DNA from: a bacterium
GTDB taxonomy: Bacteria; Krumholzibacteriota; Krumholzibacteriia; Krumholzibacteriales; WJIX01
Direction: 5' to 3'
Length of the DNA stretch: 6,387 nucleotides
NCBI GenBank assembly: GCA_021160845.1
Contig: JAGHBT010000091.1
Location: 1-6,387, forward strand
The notes beneath the pieces are model-generated. The model did not search any database. It was given only the letters and a program-made list of their open reading frames with translations, and was not told the DNA's origin. Numbering within the stretch: position 1 is the first letter of the stretch; the number at the start of each line of letters is the position of its first letter. This document shows, piece by piece, positions 5,875-6,387 of the stretch. Position numbers and translations under genes: made by a program.

Positions 5875-6387
5875 TTCCTGGATACTCTCCGGACAAACGG
5901 AATGCTGGTAAAGTGATATGGATTTTCTCTATCCTGTCCATATCTATAAATATCATAACCATTACATCCCCCCTCGAAGCTGAAAACAGCAACCACCTCG
6001 TTACCGGTTATGATTCCTTCATAGACCACTACACCATTCTTGATGATGATACTACCGAAGCTCTTCAGGAATATTACCTGAATTTAACAAACAGCTTCGC
6101 CTTTCATAATTACAAAATGAAACCTAAGCTTACAAACTCAATAAAATTCGGGAATCAAACTGTGGATGAAAGAATAAATCTCGGATTGGAATTCGGCCGC
6201 GAAACTTCTATTAAAACGGAGTTTAAAACTGATCTATATATAAAACATTTTCGTAAAAACAGTGATTTCAGCTTCAGTAATGACTATAAACAACTAAATA
6301 CCCGTCTTAAAATAGGCAGAAAATTCACAGACGAAGATATATTTCTCAAAATGCATTTGGTTATTACACAAAAAATTTCAGCTCCCA
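5871..6387 (+). CDS. Probable outer-membrane beta-barrel protein, N-terminal part (runs off window)
   Basis: An open frame of 172 codons from TTG 5871 to the window edge, with no stop. Residues 9-37 form a signal peptide (KRNAGK, hydrophobic 15-32, likely cleavage LEA37/EN). The mature part starts SNHLVTGYDSFIDHY and then shows alternating polar and hydrophobic strands separated by polar turns (LTNSIKFG, RINLGLEFGRETSIKTEFKT, DFSFSNDYKQLNTRLKIGRK), as in outer-membrane beta-barrels. Only about five strands are visible, so the family cannot be named. Four-base overlap with the lipoprotein gene and a GGAG site support TTG initiation and coupling. The last 18 residues (155-172) are encoded by the 56-base repeat, are identical to part of the lipoprotein, and break the strand pattern, so the true sequence there may differ. 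Confidence 0.68.
   Translation, partial: MIPGYSPDKRNAGKVIWIFSILSISINIITITSPLEAENSNHLVTGYDSFIDHYTILDDDTTEALQEYYLNLTNSFAFHNYKMKPKLTNSIKFGNQTVDERINLGLEFGRETSIKTEFKTDLYIKHFRKNSDFSFSNDYKQLNTRLKIGRKFTDEDIFLKMHLVITQKISAP
6332..6387 (+). repeat. 56-bp exact direct repeat, terminal copy
   Basis: Exact copy of 5676-5731 at the extreme right end, in the same codon phase as the first copy. An exact repeat of 55-56 bases ending exactly at a sequence end is what a de Bruijn-graph assembler leaves at an unresolved junction. A real short duplication or gene conversion is the alternative. Confidence 0.95.

Noticed and set aside
6332..6387. Terminal repeat as evidence of a circular element
   Set aside because: The repeat matches an internal site at 5676, not the left end of the window, so it does not indicate circularity of this sequence.

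Overview
The window looks like chromosomal DNA from a Gram-negative, diderm bacterium. It encodes two lipoproteins with lipoboxes, proteins with Sec signal peptides, the start of a probable outer-membrane beta-barrel, a membrane histidine kinase, and a sigma-54 activator next to a good -24/-12 promoter. Base composition is moderately AT-rich and even across the genes. Phylum cannot be fixed from this sequence. There are no rRNA or tRNA genes, transposases or CRISPR arrays.

Left part (1-1400): a minus-strand gene (76-1062) encodes a lipoprotein of the UshA/5'-nucleotidase metallophosphatase type with a Cys-Gly-Cys motif and several lost metal ligands. A 338-bp divergent intergenic region separates it from the plus-strand genes. 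It holds a weak promoter candidate and a 10-bp inverted repeat whose right arm covers the ribosome binding site of the next gene.

Middle (1401-4086): a two-component pair with an 8-base overlap. It consists of an NtrB/AtoS-type histidine kinase with a roughly 150-residue periplasmic sensor domain and an NtrC-type response regulator (receiver, AAA+ sigma-54 activation domain, Fis-type HTH).

Regulatory gap (4087-4255): directly after the regulator gene lies a 9-bp perfect inverted repeat (TTTGTGTAC/GTACACAAA) plus a third half-site. About 100 bp further on there is a sigma-54 promoter (TGGCAC-N5-TTGC). This is the classic layout of an enhancer-dependent promoter, and it suggests the regulator controls the next operon. 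A 29-codon small ORF with a strong Shine-Dalgarno sequence overlaps the promoter.

Right part (4256-6387): three overlapping genes form a cell-envelope operon. They encode a secreted all-helical protein with a 79-80-residue internal repeat, a small lipoprotein carrying a single similar helical hairpin, and the N-terminal part of a probable outer-membrane beta-barrel protein starting at TTG. The most economical reading is an envelope-sensing kinase and activator that switch on a periplasm/outer-membrane assembly of unknown function.

The last 56 bases exactly repeat an internal stretch of the lipoprotein gene (5676-5731). This may be an assembly-graph artefact, so the final 18 residues of the last gene should be treated with caution.
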